From: Pedobacter insulae
Lineage (GTDB): Bacteria; Bacteroidota; Bacteroidia; Sphingobacteriales; Sphingobacteriaceae
Assembly: GCF_900113525.1 (NCBI RefSeq)
Contig: NZ_FOPP01000001.1
Location: forward strand, 62,001 to 126,000
Direction of reading: 5' to 3'
DNA: 64,000 nt
In this document: positions 52,381 to 62,385 of the stretch, in pieces
Position numbering within the stretch: the first letter of the stretch is position 1
How the letters are laid out: every line of letters begins with the position of its first letter
Position numbers and translations under genes: made by a program
Notes under the pieces: model-generated
Databases searched by the model: none
What the model saw: the letters and a program-made list of their open reading frames with translations, nothing else
What the model was told of the DNA's origin: nothing

Positions 52381-53922
52381 ATGACCAAAAGTATCTTATT
52401 CACTATTTTAATTTCGTTTGCAGTTTCCACTCTTACTTTTTCGCAAAATAAAGAAACGTTGCCCCCAAAACGTGAATTTAGGGGAGTTTGGGTCGCAACA
52501 GTCGCTAATATCGACTGGCCTTCAAGACAAGGTCTATCCGTAGATCAACAAAAGCAGGAATTAATTGGAATTTTAGAACAGCATAAACAAACCGGATTAA
52601 ATGCCGTCATGCTGCAGATTAGGCCTACTGCTGATGCATTTTATGCGAAGTCCAGAGAACCTTGGAGCCACTGGTTAATGGGGACACAAGGCTTAGCTCC
52701 GGCACCAGGGTATGATCCCCTAGAATTTGCCATTAAGGAAGCACATTTTAGAGGCATGGAGCTACATGCCTGGTTTAATCCCTATAGAGCAACGATGAGT
52801 GCACGGGCGGTTACTAGCCCAGAACATATCACCAAAAAAAGACCTGACCTCTTTTACACTTATGGAGGTCAAAAACTGTTCGACCCAGGCTTGCCTGAAG
52901 TAAGAGCCTACATTGTGCAGGTTATTTTAGATGTAGTTAAGGGATATGATATAGATGGTGTGCATTTCGACGATTATTTCTATCCTTATAGAATAGCCGG
53001 ACAAAAAATTACTGATCAAGCTACGTTCGAGAAATATCCTAATGGATTTACGAAAATTGATGATTGGAGAAGAAATAATGTAGATCTTTTAATTAAAATG
53101 GTTAATGATAGTGTTCATCACTATAAAAAATATGTCAAATTTGGGGTGAGCCCCTTTGGCATTTGGAAAAACTACCGGGAGGATACGTTGGGCTCGAAAA
53201 CCAATGGCTTGTCTAACTACCACGAATTATATGCAGATTCGAGAAAATGGATCAAGGAAGGCTGGGTAGATTATATCAACCCACAGATTTATTTTACTTT
53301 TAGCAGAGCGGTTGCACCTTTTGGTGTGCTGTTGGATTGGTGGGGCAACAATACTTTTGGGAGGCATCTGTATATCGGGCAAGCTGCTTACTTAATTCAT
53401 AGTCCTTATGCAAAAGGCGAGGCGGCCTGGGGAGTTTATAGTGAGATCCCGAATCAAATTAGACGTATAAGAGATAACGGTAGGGCGCAAGGGAGCATCT
53501 TTTTTAGCTCAAAATCTTTATCGACAGTGGGCAAAAGCCTAACAGATTCATTGCGAAAGGATTTTTATAAGCATCCGGCATTGCCGCCTTTGATGCCCTG
53601 GTTGGACGACATAGCACCTAATGAACCTCAAGGTTTTACTGCTGAAGCGCAAAGTGACGGAATTCATTTAAAATGGCTTAAACCGCTTAAGGCCGAAGAC
53701 GGAGAAACTGCGAATGGTTACGTAATTTACCGTTTCGAGGAAGGTGAAAAACCGAGTGTCGTTAATCCTAAAAACATCATTAGAATATCTTTTGAAGATT
53801 ATCCCTTTTATTTGGATACCTCGGTAGAAAAAGGAAAAAGATATACTTATATCGTGACCGCGCTTGATCGCTTGAAGAATGAAAGTGAAGCGAGTATCCC
53901 GATCGGCATTATGGCAAAATAG
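52381..53922 (+). CDS. Secreted glycosidase-like protein of the GHL10/DUF187 family (FenI/YngK-like)
   Basis: A 513-residue secreted protein (signal ~1-22, ending LTFSQN). Domain 1 (~30-410) has the family hallmarks FRGVWVATVANIDWPS, GLNAVMLQIRPTADAFYAK, GMELHAWFNPYRATMS, YDIDGVHFDDYFYPY (catalytic-type aspartates) and GWVDYINPQIYFTFSR. A C-terminal fibronectin-like domain (~415-510) follows. Members act on cell-wall or exopolysaccharide linkages, but activity is not established. It probably works in the periplasm or at the surface. Confidence 0.88.
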   Translation: MTKSILFTILISFAVSTLTFSQNKETLPPKREFRGVWVATVANIDWPSRQGLSVDQQKQELIGILEQHKQTGLNAVMLQIRPTADAFYAKSREPWSHWLMGTQGLAPAPGYDPLEFAIKEAHFRGMELHAWFNPYRATMSARAVTSPEHITKKRPDLFYTYGGQKLFDPGLPEVRAYIVQVILDVVKGYDIDGVHFDDYFYPYRIAGQKITDQATFEKYPNGFTKIDDWRRNNVDLLIKMVNDSVHHYKKYVKFGVSPFGIWKNYREDTLGSKTNGLSNYHELYADSRKWIKEGWVDYINPQIYFTFSRAVAPFGVLLDWWGNNTFGRHLYIGQAAYLIHSPYAKGEAAWGVYSEIPNQIRRIRDNGRAQGSIFFSSKSLSTVGKSLTDSLRKDFYKHPALPPLMPWLDDIAPNEPQGFTAEAQSDGIHLKWLKPLKAEDGETANGYVIYRFEEGEKPSVVNPKNIIRISFEDYPFYLDTSVEKGKRYTYIVTALDRLKNESEASIPIGIMAK

Positions 53923-53927
53923 TATAT

Positions 53928-54000
53928 CGACTTCGTAAGTCGGCCTGCAAAACCCCGACTTCGTAAGTCGGCACTTTCAGGGCCGACTTACGAAGTCGGT
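53928..54000. repeat. Family B repeat, three units
   Basis: CGACTTCGTAAGTCGG (53928-53943), CCGACTTCGTAAGTCGG (53955-53971) and the inverted CCGACTTACGAAGTCGG (ending 53999). It lies between the converging glycosidase and M16 genes, a usual place for such elements. Confidence 0.85.
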
Positions 54001-54014
54001 TTATTTTAAAGAAA

Positions 54015-56864
54015 CTATTTTTCTGGAACTAATACTAACCGGATATAATTTTCGCCATTTAGGTATTGCTGTGCAGCTTTTTTGCTGCTTGCTACCGTGA
54101 CATTATTCAATCTATCTTTTTTACTCAAGATCATATTGATATCATCATCGTATTTTAAACGGGTACTTAAATAACTCAACCAAAAACTATTGTTACGTAA
54201 ACTTAGTTCTTCCTGTCTCTGTTCTTCTGATTTGAATTTTGCAATATCCTCTGCCGTCGCCCCATTTAGTTTAAACGAGTTAACTTCATCCAGTGCTGCA
54301 TTGATTAATTTATCAACGTTCGCTTTTGCGCAGTTAAATGAAATAGTAAAATAGTAATGGCCAACTGGATACTTTTGAACACTTAAGCCCACGCCAGGGC
54401 TGTAAACACCACTTTCTTTTTCACGCAGGCGTTCTAAAATTTTAATTTCCAGAGCACTTTTCAATGCATCTAGTTGGATGTTATTTTCGGCATTGTAAGT
54501 AAAATCCCCATGGAAAAACAACTGTACAGTAGCTTTGTCTTCGATTCCTTTATATACAGTTTTGCTCACTTTTCCTTTGGGTGGATAAACGCCATTATCT
54601 ACAAAATTTTCATTTCTGTTTAGCGAAGGTAGGCTTGCAAGATAAGTAGTGACAAAGGGCTTAATTTTTTCTATGTCAAAATTCCCAACAAAAACAAATG
54701 TCTGTCCACTTGCATCGGCAAAACGATCTTTATAAAATGCAAACGCTTTATCTAAATTGATTTTGTCAAGATCGCTCAAGGTAGTTGGCATTGCACGTTT
54801 GTGGTAGTTTGATAAAACCGCTTGAACGGTATCACTATACACACTGCTAGGATTTGCATCTTTATTAGCAAGCATCGCCCTCATATCAGTAATGGTCTTG
54901 TTAAAGATCTCAGCATCTTTACGAGGATTGGTAGCATAGGCATAAATCAACTGGAAGGCAGTCTCTAAATCTTTAGGTGCAGTGCTTCCAGAAAATCCCT
55001 GATAATCATTACTAATATAAGATCCAGCGCTTGCCGTGTTACCAGCTAAGTATTTATTAAGCTGGGTGGGGTTAAAGTCGCCCACTCCACTTTGTGCAAT
55101 CAAACTTGCATTGTCGGCCGATAAAAAGTCATCATTACCCGCTAATGAAGATCCTCCCTTTGCAAATGAGGTGAAAATAATCTGGTCGTTCTTGAAATCT
55201 GTAGGCTTTAAAACAACTTTAACACCATTACTTAAGCTAAGTGTAGTAATTCCTATTTTATCATTTTTAACTTCACCGACAATTTTTCCTGCTGTAGGCA
55301 CTGTGGCAACGAGTGGTTTGTTAACGCTATTGTCTACGTAAGCTACCACATCTCTACCAGCATTTTGGATGGCATTCAGTAATTCGTTTGTAGTGGGTAG
55401 GTTAGCTTTCTCTTTCTCCGGAGCCTGTACCACAACTACCTGGTTGTTTTTGGTGATATAGGTTTTTGCTACTGCATTAACTTCTGCAAGACTGATGTTT
55501 GCTAGATCTCTCTTAGTCAACTCGTATGAATACTCGATTGAAGGCATACTGGTGCCTTCCAGGAAGTTATTTAGATATCTTTGTACGAAAGAAGCAGAGG
55601 AAGTTTTATCTTTTTCTTTAAATCTTTTTTCGTTGCCGGCGGTAACATTCTTTTTCGCTGCCTCTAGTTCAGACGCCACAAAGCCATATTTGTTCATGCG
55701 CTCGGCTTCTGCGACGGCTGCAGTGATGGCCTTTTTTAACCCAGTGCCATCTTTAGAAACGGCAGCGATTGTGAAGGCATCATATCCCCAAACTAGGCCG
55801 TTTTGATAGGGTCCATAAGTTCCTTGTGCAAACAAGAACGGTGCATCTGCCTTTTGGGTAAGCTCTTGTATACGGGCAGCAAACATGCTATTGATCATAT
55901 TATTGATTAAGCTCCTTCTAAAATCGGCAGTTGTTTTTACAGGAGTACTTTTCTGACGGTAGATAACTTGTGCAACATTATAAGGTTGTTCTGCATCGGT
56001 CACAATTTTAACCATGGGTTGCGCATTGTCGGGCATGGTATAATAAACCCGCGGTTTCGGTGATTTCGGATTAGTTAACCCCGAAAAATTTTCAATGATT
56101 AACTTTTCCACTTCCGCCACCTCAAAATCGCCAACAGCAATGATTGCTTGAAGATTTGGACGGTACCAGTCCGTATAAAACGACCGAATCTTATCATGGG
56201 TAAAGCTGTTTAATATCTCCACTTTTCCGATTGGAATTCTTTCTGCATATCTGGAATTTGCTAATAAGAGCGGCAATAATTGATTGCTCATTCTTTGTTG
56301 GGCATTTTTCCCCCGTTGGCGATCTTCTTCAACAATAATACCTCTCTCTGCGTCAATATCGGCAGCATTCATACTTATTTTTCCCGCCCAATTGGCCAAT
56401 ATTTTGAAACCGGTTTTAAAAACCGCTGCACTATCGGTTGGAATAGGTAATTGAAAAACCGTTTGATTAAAACCCGTGTAAGCGTTTAGATCTGCGCCAA
56501 AACGTACACCAGCCTTTTGTAAATAGTTAACAATTTCATTCTTTGGGAAATCTTTGGTGCCATTGAATGCCATATGCTCAGTAAAATGGGCTAAACCCTG
56601 TTGCGCCTCGTCTTCCATTAATGACCCCACTCTGGTAGCTAAATATAATTCAGCTCTATTTTTAGGCTCTATATTTTTTTTGATGTAGTATACTAAACCA
56701 TTTGGCAACTTTCCAATTTTTACACTTGGATCTAAGGGAATTAGATTGCCTGTATTTACAGTTTTTGCGGGGGTGTTTCTGGAAGGAGTAGCCTTCTGCT
56801 GTCCGAATATAGGTTGTGAAAATAGAATTGTCGCCAATCCCAAGGTTAAGAGATGTTGTTTCAT
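54015..56864 (-). CDS. M16-family zinc metallopeptidase
   Basis: A 949-residue secreted peptidase (signal MKQHLLTLGLATILFSQPIF) of the insulinase/pitrilysin family, made of two similar halves. The inverted zinc motif is HFTEH (H93, E96, H97), followed by AERGIIVEEDRQRGK with the third ligand glutamate. The second half (~500-949) lacks the motif, as in other M16 enzymes. They degrade peptides in the periplasm. Length is standard. Transcribed with its own end against the family B repeat. Confidence 0.9.
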   Translation of the reverse strand: MKQHLLTLGLATILFSQPIFGQQKATPSRNTPAKTVNTGNLIPLDPSVKIGKLPNGLVYYIKKNIEPKNRAELYLATRVGSLMEDEAQQGLAHFTEHMAFNGTKDFPKNEIVNYLQKAGVRFGADLNAYTGFNQTVFQLPIPTDSAAVFKTGFKILANWAGKISMNAADIDAERGIIVEEDRQRGKNAQQRMSNQLLPLLLANSRYAERIPIGKVEILNSFTHDKIRSFYTDWYRPNLQAIIAVGDFEVAEVEKLIIENFSGLTNPKSPKPRVYYTMPDNAQPMVKIVTDAEQPYNVAQVIYRQKSTPVKTTADFRRSLINNMINSMFAARIQELTQKADAPFLFAQGTYGPYQNGLVWGYDAFTIAAVSKDGTGLKKAITAAVAEAERMNKYGFVASELEAAKKNVTAGNEKRFKEKDKTSSASFVQRYLNNFLEGTSMPSIEYSYELTKRDLANISLAEVNAVAKTYITKNNQVVVVQAPEKEKANLPTTNELLNAIQNAGRDVVAYVDNSVNKPLVATVPTAGKIVGEVKNDKIGITTLSLSNGVKVVLKPTDFKNDQIIFTSFAKGGSSLAGNDDFLSADNASLIAQSGVGDFNPTQLNKYLAGNTASAGSYISNDYQGFSGSTAPKDLETAFQLIYAYATNPRKDAEIFNKTITDMRAMLANKDANPSSVYSDTVQAVLSNYHKRAMPTTLSDLDKINLDKAFAFYKDRFADASGQTFVFVGNFDIEKIKPFVTTYLASLPSLNRNENFVDNGVYPPKGKVSKTVYKGIEDKATVQLFFHGDFTYNAENNIQLDALKSALEIKILERLREKESGVYSPGVGLSVQKYPVGHYYFTISFNCAKANVDKLINAALDEVNSFKLNGATAEDIAKFKSEEQRQEELSLRNNSFWLSYLSTRLKYDDDINMILSKKDRLNNVTVASSKKAAQQYLNGENYIRLVLVPEK

Positions 56865-56926
56865 AAATAATCGATTTTCTAATAAGTTAGATGCTCTAAA
56901 AGTAAATTTGTTTCAAAAGTATTGCA

Positions 56927-58078
56927 TTAAACCTTAATGATAATATTTTTCTTATACATTATCCAAAGAATTATGTAAAAGAAAAGGATTACAAAAATAG
57001 CATAGGCTAAAGATGCGTTGATTGGAGAGAAATATGGGGTAAAATAGGTTTGGTTAAACCAGGTTAATGCCCCCACTTTGCCGCCGTCTTCTGTGCTTAT
57101 TTTGATCATATTTAGTAGCCGTGGCATTAATCCGGATACAAAAAAAACGGTAATTGCGTTTACGCCATAAACTACAAAGGGTTTAGTGAAGCGGCTATAA
57201 TGGTTTACATCAATGATCCAATAAGATAGGGCTAAAATCATAGTGGCTAATCCGCCCGTATAGAGCACATAAGAACTTGTCCATAAAGCCTTGTTAATGG
57301 GGAATTGTAGATCCCAAAGCAAGCCAAGTAATACTGCGGCTACACCGGTAGAGAATAACCATGCGATTTTTGCGCCGACTTCTACATCTTTTCTTCTAAG
57401 GTAAACGCCAACCAAAACGCCGAATAATCCAGTAGCGACAGCAGGAAGTGTACTTAATATTCCTTCTGGATCCCAAGTTTTTGCCGATTTCCAAAGATGT
57501 GCTTCAGTTAAGAGTGTTCTGTCAAGCCATGCGCCTAAATTGGTTTCTTTTTCGAGGTTGGCATAACCCACACCTGGAACAGGTATAAACGTCATTAGCA
57601 GCCAATAGCCAAATAAAATGAGGATGATTGTTTTGAAGATGTTTTTTGTGGACAATTTCAGAAATAACACTGCAGAAATAAAAAATACAACGCCTATTCG
57701 CTGTAAAACACCAGGGATACGAACGTGTTGCAGTGAATCGATGAAATCGAAACCCCTGAAATTTCTTGGGAAGAAAGCGAGAATTAAACCTAATCCGAAT
57801 AAAATCAGCGCTCTTTTCAACGCCTTTAGGATAGTCTTAGTATGTGTCGATTCGTCTTCCTTTTTGCTGCCCATCGCATAAGCAATTGATACGCCAACAA
57901 TAAACAAGAAGAACGGGAAAACTAAATCTGTTGGTGTGCAGCCGTTCCATTCTGCATGTTCAAGCGGGGCATAAATGTGGGCCCAACTTCCGGGGTTGTT
58001 AACTAAAATCATTGCAGCAACGGTAAAGCCGCGAAAAAAATCCAGTGATAGGAGGCGTTGTGGTTTAGATAAGCTCAT
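56927..58078 (-). CDS. NagX-like acyltransferase, heparan-alpha-glucosaminide N-acetyltransferase family
   Basis: A 383-residue membrane protein with about ten helices. The family start RLLSLDFFRGFTVAAMILVN, the conserved EHAEWNGCTPTDLVFPFFLF (histidine ~40, D-L-V-F-P-F-F-L-F) and GVLQRIGVVFFISAV are characteristic of NagX/HGSNAT proteins, which acetylate terminal glucosamine using cytoplasmic acetyl-CoA. The nagB-type gene lies downstream in the same orientation, with a transposase between, which fits an amino-sugar role. Confidence 0.85.
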   Translation of the reverse strand: MSLSKPQRLLSLDFFRGFTVAAMILVNNPGSWAHIYAPLEHAEWNGCTPTDLVFPFFLFIVGVSIAYAMGSKKEDESTHTKTILKALKRALILFGLGLILAFFPRNFRGFDFIDSLQHVRIPGVLQRIGVVFFISAVLFLKLSTKNIFKTIILILFGYWLLMTFIPVPGVGYANLEKETNLGAWLDRTLLTEAHLWKSAKTWDPEGILSTLPAVATGLFGVLVGVYLRRKDVEVGAKIAWLFSTGVAAVLLGLLWDLQFPINKALWTSSYVLYTGGLATMILALSYWIIDVNHYSRFTKPFVVYGVNAITVFFVSGLMPRLLNMIKISTEDGGKVGALTWFNQTYFTPYFSPINASLAYAIFVILFFYIILWIMYKKNIIIKV

Positions 58079-58115
58079 TCATGCGTTATTTGATAGAGCA
58101 ATTTATAAAAAAAAT

Positions 58116-58187
58116 CCGACTTCGTAAGTCGCCGTTGAATTCCCGACTTCGTAAGTCGACCTATTTAGGGTCGACTTACGAAGTCGG
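58116..58187. repeat. Family B repeat, three units, on one side of the transposase
   Basis: CCGACTTCGTAAGTCG (58116-58131), CCCGACTTCGTAAGTCGA (58142-58159) and the inverted TCGACTTACGAAGTCGG (58171-58187). Ends 8 bp before the transposase stop codon. Confidence 0.88.
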
Positions 58188-58194
58188 GGTGAGT

Positions 58195-58701
58195 TTAGAA
58201 TTGATGGTTAATTATAAATTGCTCTAGGTTTCCGAACCAATTTATAACCTCTTCTTTATTAAGTTGAGAAGGTTCGTCAGTTAAATATTCTTGGTAAGAT
58301 GAGTATTTGTAATCTTCTAATTTTGTTACCAAAGGTAAAGACAATGGGTTTTGGTGAATATAGGTAATAACCCTGGTGAAATAACTGTCTGAGGTGATTC
58401 GGCTAACTTTGTATCTTCCTTGAAATAAGCTGCCAACCCTTTCATACTTGAAATTTATATGTTTAACATAAGATATGAAGAAGTTTTTTATGCCTTTTTC
58501 AAACCCCGCCTTATCTTTAATCCTCAGAAAAAAATGGAAGTGATTTGACATTAAGCAATAGGCGTAAACCTCAATAAATGGTTTTACATATTTAATAAAA
58601 TGGTCTAGAAAATGGATATAATCATTTTCCTGGAAGAATATTAATTCTTTATTGTTTCCCCGATTATAGACGTGATAATAGCTGCTTTCTTCGATTTTCA
58701 T
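58195..58701 (-). mobile_element. REP-associated tyrosine transposase (RAYT, IS200-like Y1 family)
   Basis: A 168-residue protein. SSYYHVYNRGNNKELIF opens the Y1 fold, AYCLMSNHFHFFLRI has the HUH histidine pair, FFISYVKHINFKYERVGSLF (candidate tyrosine near YVK) and QGRYKVSRI complete the core, and TYIHQNPLSLPLV matches RAYT proteins. Such enzymes cut and move REP-type palindromes and are domesticated rather than self-spreading. Both flanks carry family B repeats (58116-58187 and 58877-58920), which strongly suggests these are its substrate. It looks intact. Confidence 0.88.
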
Positions 58702-58876
58702 TTTTAAATCTAAGAACTTGCATAATTAATTATAGCCGCAAACTTGGTGCGTTCGGAGGGATCAATCAGTTTTTCTAGCTCTGTTAGTAGATAGAGGTAG
58801 TTTATCAATTTCAAATCTCATTTTTAAAGATTTGAAATGTGGAAAAGTTTTTAAAATTTTGGCAATTTTAGCTTTT

Positions 58877-58920
58877 CGACTTCGTAAGTCGGCCTATTTA
58901 GGGCCGACTTACGAAGTCGG
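58877..58920. repeat. Family B repeat on the other side of the transposase
   Basis: CGACTTCGTAAGTCGGCC (58877-58894) with its inverted copy GGCCGACTTACGAAGTCGG (58902-58920) and a spacer of 7 bp; the paired palindrome is almost perfect. Confidence 0.88.
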
Positions 58921-58942
58921 GAAAAGTCGGCCGGGAAAGTCG

Positions 58943-60862
58943 CTAAAACTTATATCTAACAAAAGCTTCCATAGCTTCGTAATCGGCCATGCCTAAATCA
59001 TCATAAGATTTTGCGGTTTCTCTATTTCTGTCCTCTGCCCGTTGCCAAAACTCTCTCGCGTCATCACCCGGAAAAACAGCTCTGTCTTTTTGCGACTGGT
59101 GTTTGAAAATAGCAAATTTCTTGCGTTCAACTTCTTGTGGACTAAGCGGAACAGCCATTTCAATTTCGTGCGTTTCGAATTCCAACCACGCACCTCTATA
59201 TAGCCATAACCAACAATCATTCACCCAACTTTCGGTTTTTTGCAAACGTTTTATAGCTTCAAGAATAATATTAAAACAAACAATATGCGTTCCGTGAGGA
59301 TCTTCAAAATCTCCTGCAGCAAAGATTTGGTGCGGTTTAATTTTTTGTAACAACTCCATTGTCTGCAGCACATCTTCCTCCGTAACAGGATTTTTCTGAT
59401 TTTTCCCGCTCTCGTAAAAAGGCAGGGCCATAAAATGAATTTGATCATCAGTTAAACCACAATAACGTGCACCAGCAATTGCTTCCCCCTTGCGAACTAA
59501 ACCTTTAACAGTTTGGATCTCCGGAGTATCAACTTGGTTGGGGTGTTTCTGCTCCATAAATTGACGCATATCGTCGTAAATGCGCTTCATTTCTGATTGC
59601 TCCAAGCCCATTTTTTCAGCAAAATCTATGTTAAATTCTACGAATCTTAGTGCGTCATCATCCCAAACAGCAGTATTGCCCGAAGTTTGGTAGGCTACAT
59701 GCACGTCATGTCCCTGGTCTACCAAACGGATAAAAGTACCACCCATCGAGATTACGTCATCATCTGGATGTGGCGAAAAGATTACCACTCTTTTTTTAGC
59801 AGGATTTGCCCTTTCCGGCCTTTGCGTATCGTCGGCATTGGGTTTACCACCCGGCCAGCCGGTAATCGTATGTTGTAATTTATTAAATATGTGAATGTTG
59901 ATATTGTAAACAGGACCTTTTTCTAACGCTAATTGCGCCATTCCATTATTATTGAAATCGTCTTCCGTTAATTTCAAAATTGGTTTACCTAACTTATTAG
60001 CCAGCCAAATAACCGCTTTTCGAGTTAATTTTTCTGTCCAAATACAGTCCTTAACCAACCATGGCGTATCAAAGCGGGTTAATAAGGAAGCTGCATCTTC
60101 ATCTAAAATGAACTCAACGTTGTCCGACAATTGCAAATACGTAGCAGGTACTTCGCTCGACATTTCTCCTTCGACGGCTTTTTTAATGATTGGTGCTTTC
60201 TTTTGGTTCCATGCCATTAACACAATCTCCCGAGCCTTGAAAATAGTCCCAATACCCATGGTAATCGCCTTTGTTGGTACGTTTGACTTGCCTCCAAAAT
60301 CCCTCGCCGCATCTCTTCTGGTCAGGTCATCTAAGGTAACTAATCTCGTTCCGGAGTTCGGCGCGGAGCCTGGCTCATTAAAACCGATGTGACCAGTACG
60401 CCCAATTCCAAGAATTTGCATATCTAATCCACCAACCTCCTCGATCTTTTTTTCATAAGCCAAGCAAAATGCAGGAATATCTTCTAGCTTCAGTGTACCA
60501 TCGGGAATATGAATATTTTCAGCAGGAATGTCTATATGATCGAACAAATGCTCTTTCATAAAATATACGTAACTCTGCGCCGCAGTAGGCCCCATAGGGA
60601 AATACTCGTCGAGGTTAAACGTAACTACATTTTTAAAACTTAATCCTTCTTCTTTATGCAGGCGAACTAGCTCTGCATAAACAGCAATTGGAGTTGCGCC
60701 AGTCGCTAAACCTAAAACTGCATGCTGGTTGTTTAACTGTCTGTCTTGAATAATTTTTGCGATGCGATGAGCAACGCTGATAGATGCTTCCTTTGGATTT
60801 TTAAAAACACTCACAGGAAGTTTTTCGAACCTCGTCTCCTCTAAAAGGTTTAATCTTGCCAT
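58943..60862 (-). CDS. nagB: Glucosamine-6-phosphate deaminase fused to a LmbE/PIG-L-like deacetylase domain
   Basis: A 639-residue two-domain protein. Residues ~20-290 are the NagB deaminase (FNLDEYFPMGPTAAQSYVYF, LGIGRTGHIGFNEPGSAPNS, GIGTIFKAREIVLM), turning glucosamine-6-phosphate into fructose-6-phosphate and ammonia. Residues ~355-620 are a LmbE/PIG-L domain with VVIFSPHPDDDVISMGGTFI, whose members hydrolyse N-acetylglucosaminyl bonds. The fusion is frequent in Bacteroidota but its second activity is not defined. The ATG at 60862 (MARLNLLEETRFEKL) is used; an upstream start at 60925 gives an extension unlike the family. Confidence 0.9.
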   Translation of the reverse strand: MARLNLLEETRFEKLPVSVFKNPKEASISVAHRIAKIIQDRQLNNQHAVLGLATGATPIAVYAELVRLHKEEGLSFKNVVTFNLDEYFPMGPTAAQSYVYFMKEHLFDHIDIPAENIHIPDGTLKLEDIPAFCLAYEKKIEEVGGLDMQILGIGRTGHIGFNEPGSAPNSGTRLVTLDDLTRRDAARDFGGKSNVPTKAITMGIGTIFKAREIVLMAWNQKKAPIIKKAVEGEMSSEVPATYLQLSDNVEFILDEDAASLLTRFDTPWLVKDCIWTEKLTRKAVIWLANKLGKPILKLTEDDFNNNGMAQLALEKGPVYNINIHIFNKLQHTITGWPGGKPNADDTQRPERANPAKKRVVIFSPHPDDDVISMGGTFIRLVDQGHDVHVAYQTSGNTAVWDDDALRFVEFNIDFAEKMGLEQSEMKRIYDDMRQFMEQKHPNQVDTPEIQTVKGLVRKGEAIAGARYCGLTDDQIHFMALPFYESGKNQKNPVTEEDVLQTMELLQKIKPHQIFAAGDFEDPHGTHIVCFNIILEAIKRLQKTESWVNDCWLWLYRGAWLEFETHEIEMAVPLSPQEVERKKFAIFKHQSQKDRAVFPGDDAREFWQRAEDRNRETAKSYDDLGMADYEAMEAFVRYKF

Positions 60863-61023
60863 TTTTTTATATTTATGGGGTAAACGGAGCAGTAAATATA
60901 GGCAGTTATGTATAAAATATGGCACATGAAGCTAATTTATTGCAAGTATTTTTTAAAAATAGCGACAATTGCCTTAATCAAACGTTTGATATATTAGTTG
61001 ATATTCCCGCCAAAATTTTTCCC

Positions 61024-61031
61024 TATATTTG
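61024..61031 (+). promoter_or_regulatory. -7 promoter box (TATATTTG) for anmK
   Basis: TATATTTG ends 23 bp before the proposed GTG start at 61055. It lies inside the longer open frame starting at 60998, which supports the shorter start. Confidence 0.55.
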
Positions 61032-61054
61032 ATGTTGTCTTAAAGATCTCATCT

Positions 61055-62254
61055 GTGAATCCAAATATTTCCAAGCTTTATCATATCGCACAAAAATCTG
61101 AGCGAAAAATTATTGGGCTTATGTCGGGCACGTCTCTTGATGGACTCGATATCGCACTTTGTCTATGCAGTGGTTCCGGTACAGACACCCGTGTAGCCGT
61201 AGCGAAATTTGTCACAATGCCTTATGATTCGGACTTTAGAGCTGATATAAAAAGTGTTTTTGCTAAGAAAGATGCAGATTTGGAGAAGGTTTGTCTATTA
61301 AACGAAGTAGTGGCAATTAATCACGCAGCACTCATTCTAAAAGCCTTGAAAGAATGGAATATTGCTGTAGATGAAATAGACCTGATTGCTAGCCATGGGC
61401 AAACGATCTTTCACGCTCCCAAAATTCTACATGGTAAAGCGAGTTACCCAAATGGTACCTTGCAAATAGGAGATGGAGATCACTTAGCCGTCCATACGGG
61501 AATCATTACCATTGCCGATTTCAGGCAAAAGCATATAGCTGCCGGAGGCGAAGGTGCTCCACTTGCTGTATATGGTGATTATTTGGTGTTTGCTAAACAG
61601 GGCGAAAATAGAATTATGTTGAATATTGGTGGAATCGCCAATTTCACCTTTTTACCTGCCGATAAAGATGCGAGCAAAGTGTTTTCAACAGATGTTGGGC
61701 CGGGTAATACCTTGATGGATCAATTTATACAAGCCAATTACCCAGATTTATATTTTGATCAGGACGCAGCGCTAGCGTGCAAAGGAAATTTAAATCCTGC
61801 GCTGTTACATGCCTTGCTGGAAAATGAATTTTTTGAAAAGAATTTCCCAAAAACCACTGGTCCCGAGCTTTTTAATCTAGCCTATTTGCAGCGAGCACAA
61901 TTACAAAGTAATACTGTTAACCTAACTAAAGAAGATGTCCTGGCTACACTTTGTTATTTTACAGCATCATCCATTGTCAAGGCTATAAATACTACTCTTC
62001 CCGAGATTGGTCAGCTTCATATTTATATGAGTGGAGGGGGGATGCATAATCCATTGTTAGTAAAATTGCTTAAAAATAGCTTAACTAATAGTATATTTGG
62101 TACTACTGCCGACCTTGCTATTAACCCCGACGCAAAAGAAGCAGTCCTATTTGCTTTATTAGCAAATGAAACGATTGCAGGATCACCCATTCACTTTGGT
62201 GATCGAGAAGGAGTTCCTTCGGTTTGCATGGGCAAGATTTGTCTGCCGAGTTAA
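61055..62254 (+). CDS. anmK: Anhydro-N-acetylmuramic acid kinase
   Basis: A 399-residue ASKHA kinase that phosphorylates and hydrates anhydroMurNAc to MurNAc-6-phosphate during peptidoglycan recycling. Blocks: IIGLMSGTSLDGLDIALCLC, LIASHGQTIFHAP, LQIGDGDHLAVHTGIITIAD, FRQKHIAAGGEGAPLAVYGD, RIMLNIGGIANFTF, DVGPGNTLMDQF and YMSGGGMHNPLL. Divergent from nagB, so two amino-sugar genes share one intergenic region. GTG start at 61055 is chosen because the promoter box lies within the longer frame. Confidence 0.93.
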   Translation: MNPNISKLYHIAQKSERKIIGLMSGTSLDGLDIALCLCSGSGTDTRVAVAKFVTMPYDSDFRADIKSVFAKKDADLEKVCLLNEVVAINHAALILKALKEWNIAVDEIDLIASHGQTIFHAPKILHGKASYPNGTLQIGDGDHLAVHTGIITIADFRQKHIAAGGEGAPLAVYGDYLVFAKQGENRIMLNIGGIANFTFLPADKDASKVFSTDVGPGNTLMDQFIQANYPDLYFDQDAALACKGNLNPALLHALLENEFFEKNFPKTTGPELFNLAYLQRAQLQSNTVNLTKEDVLATLCYFTASSIVKAINTTLPEIGQLHIYMSGGGMHNPLLVKLLKNSLTNSIFGTTADLAINPDAKEAVLFALLANETIAGSPIHFGDREGVPSVCMGKICLPS

Positions 62255-62385
62255 ATTTCAGTTTTCTTTATTCTTATTCGAGTTTGGTTCGCCTTTGGTT
62301 CGTTCTTCGTTCGAGACTGCTTTGAGATAAATCTAAATAAAGTGAAAACTGAATCTATGTTAAGTCCAGCTTTTAATGGCAAAAG

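Noticed and set aside
58116..58920. CRISPR-like spacing of the palindromic repeats
   Set aside because: The repeats are paired palindromes with very short, irregular spacers and occur singly across the window; there are no cas genes.
60863..60925. Longer start for the NagB fusion
   Set aside because: The 21 extra residues do not resemble the family and the ATG at 60862 gives the common N-terminus.
60998..61054. TTG start for anmK
   Set aside because: The -7 box lies inside this extension, so the mRNA would not contain it.
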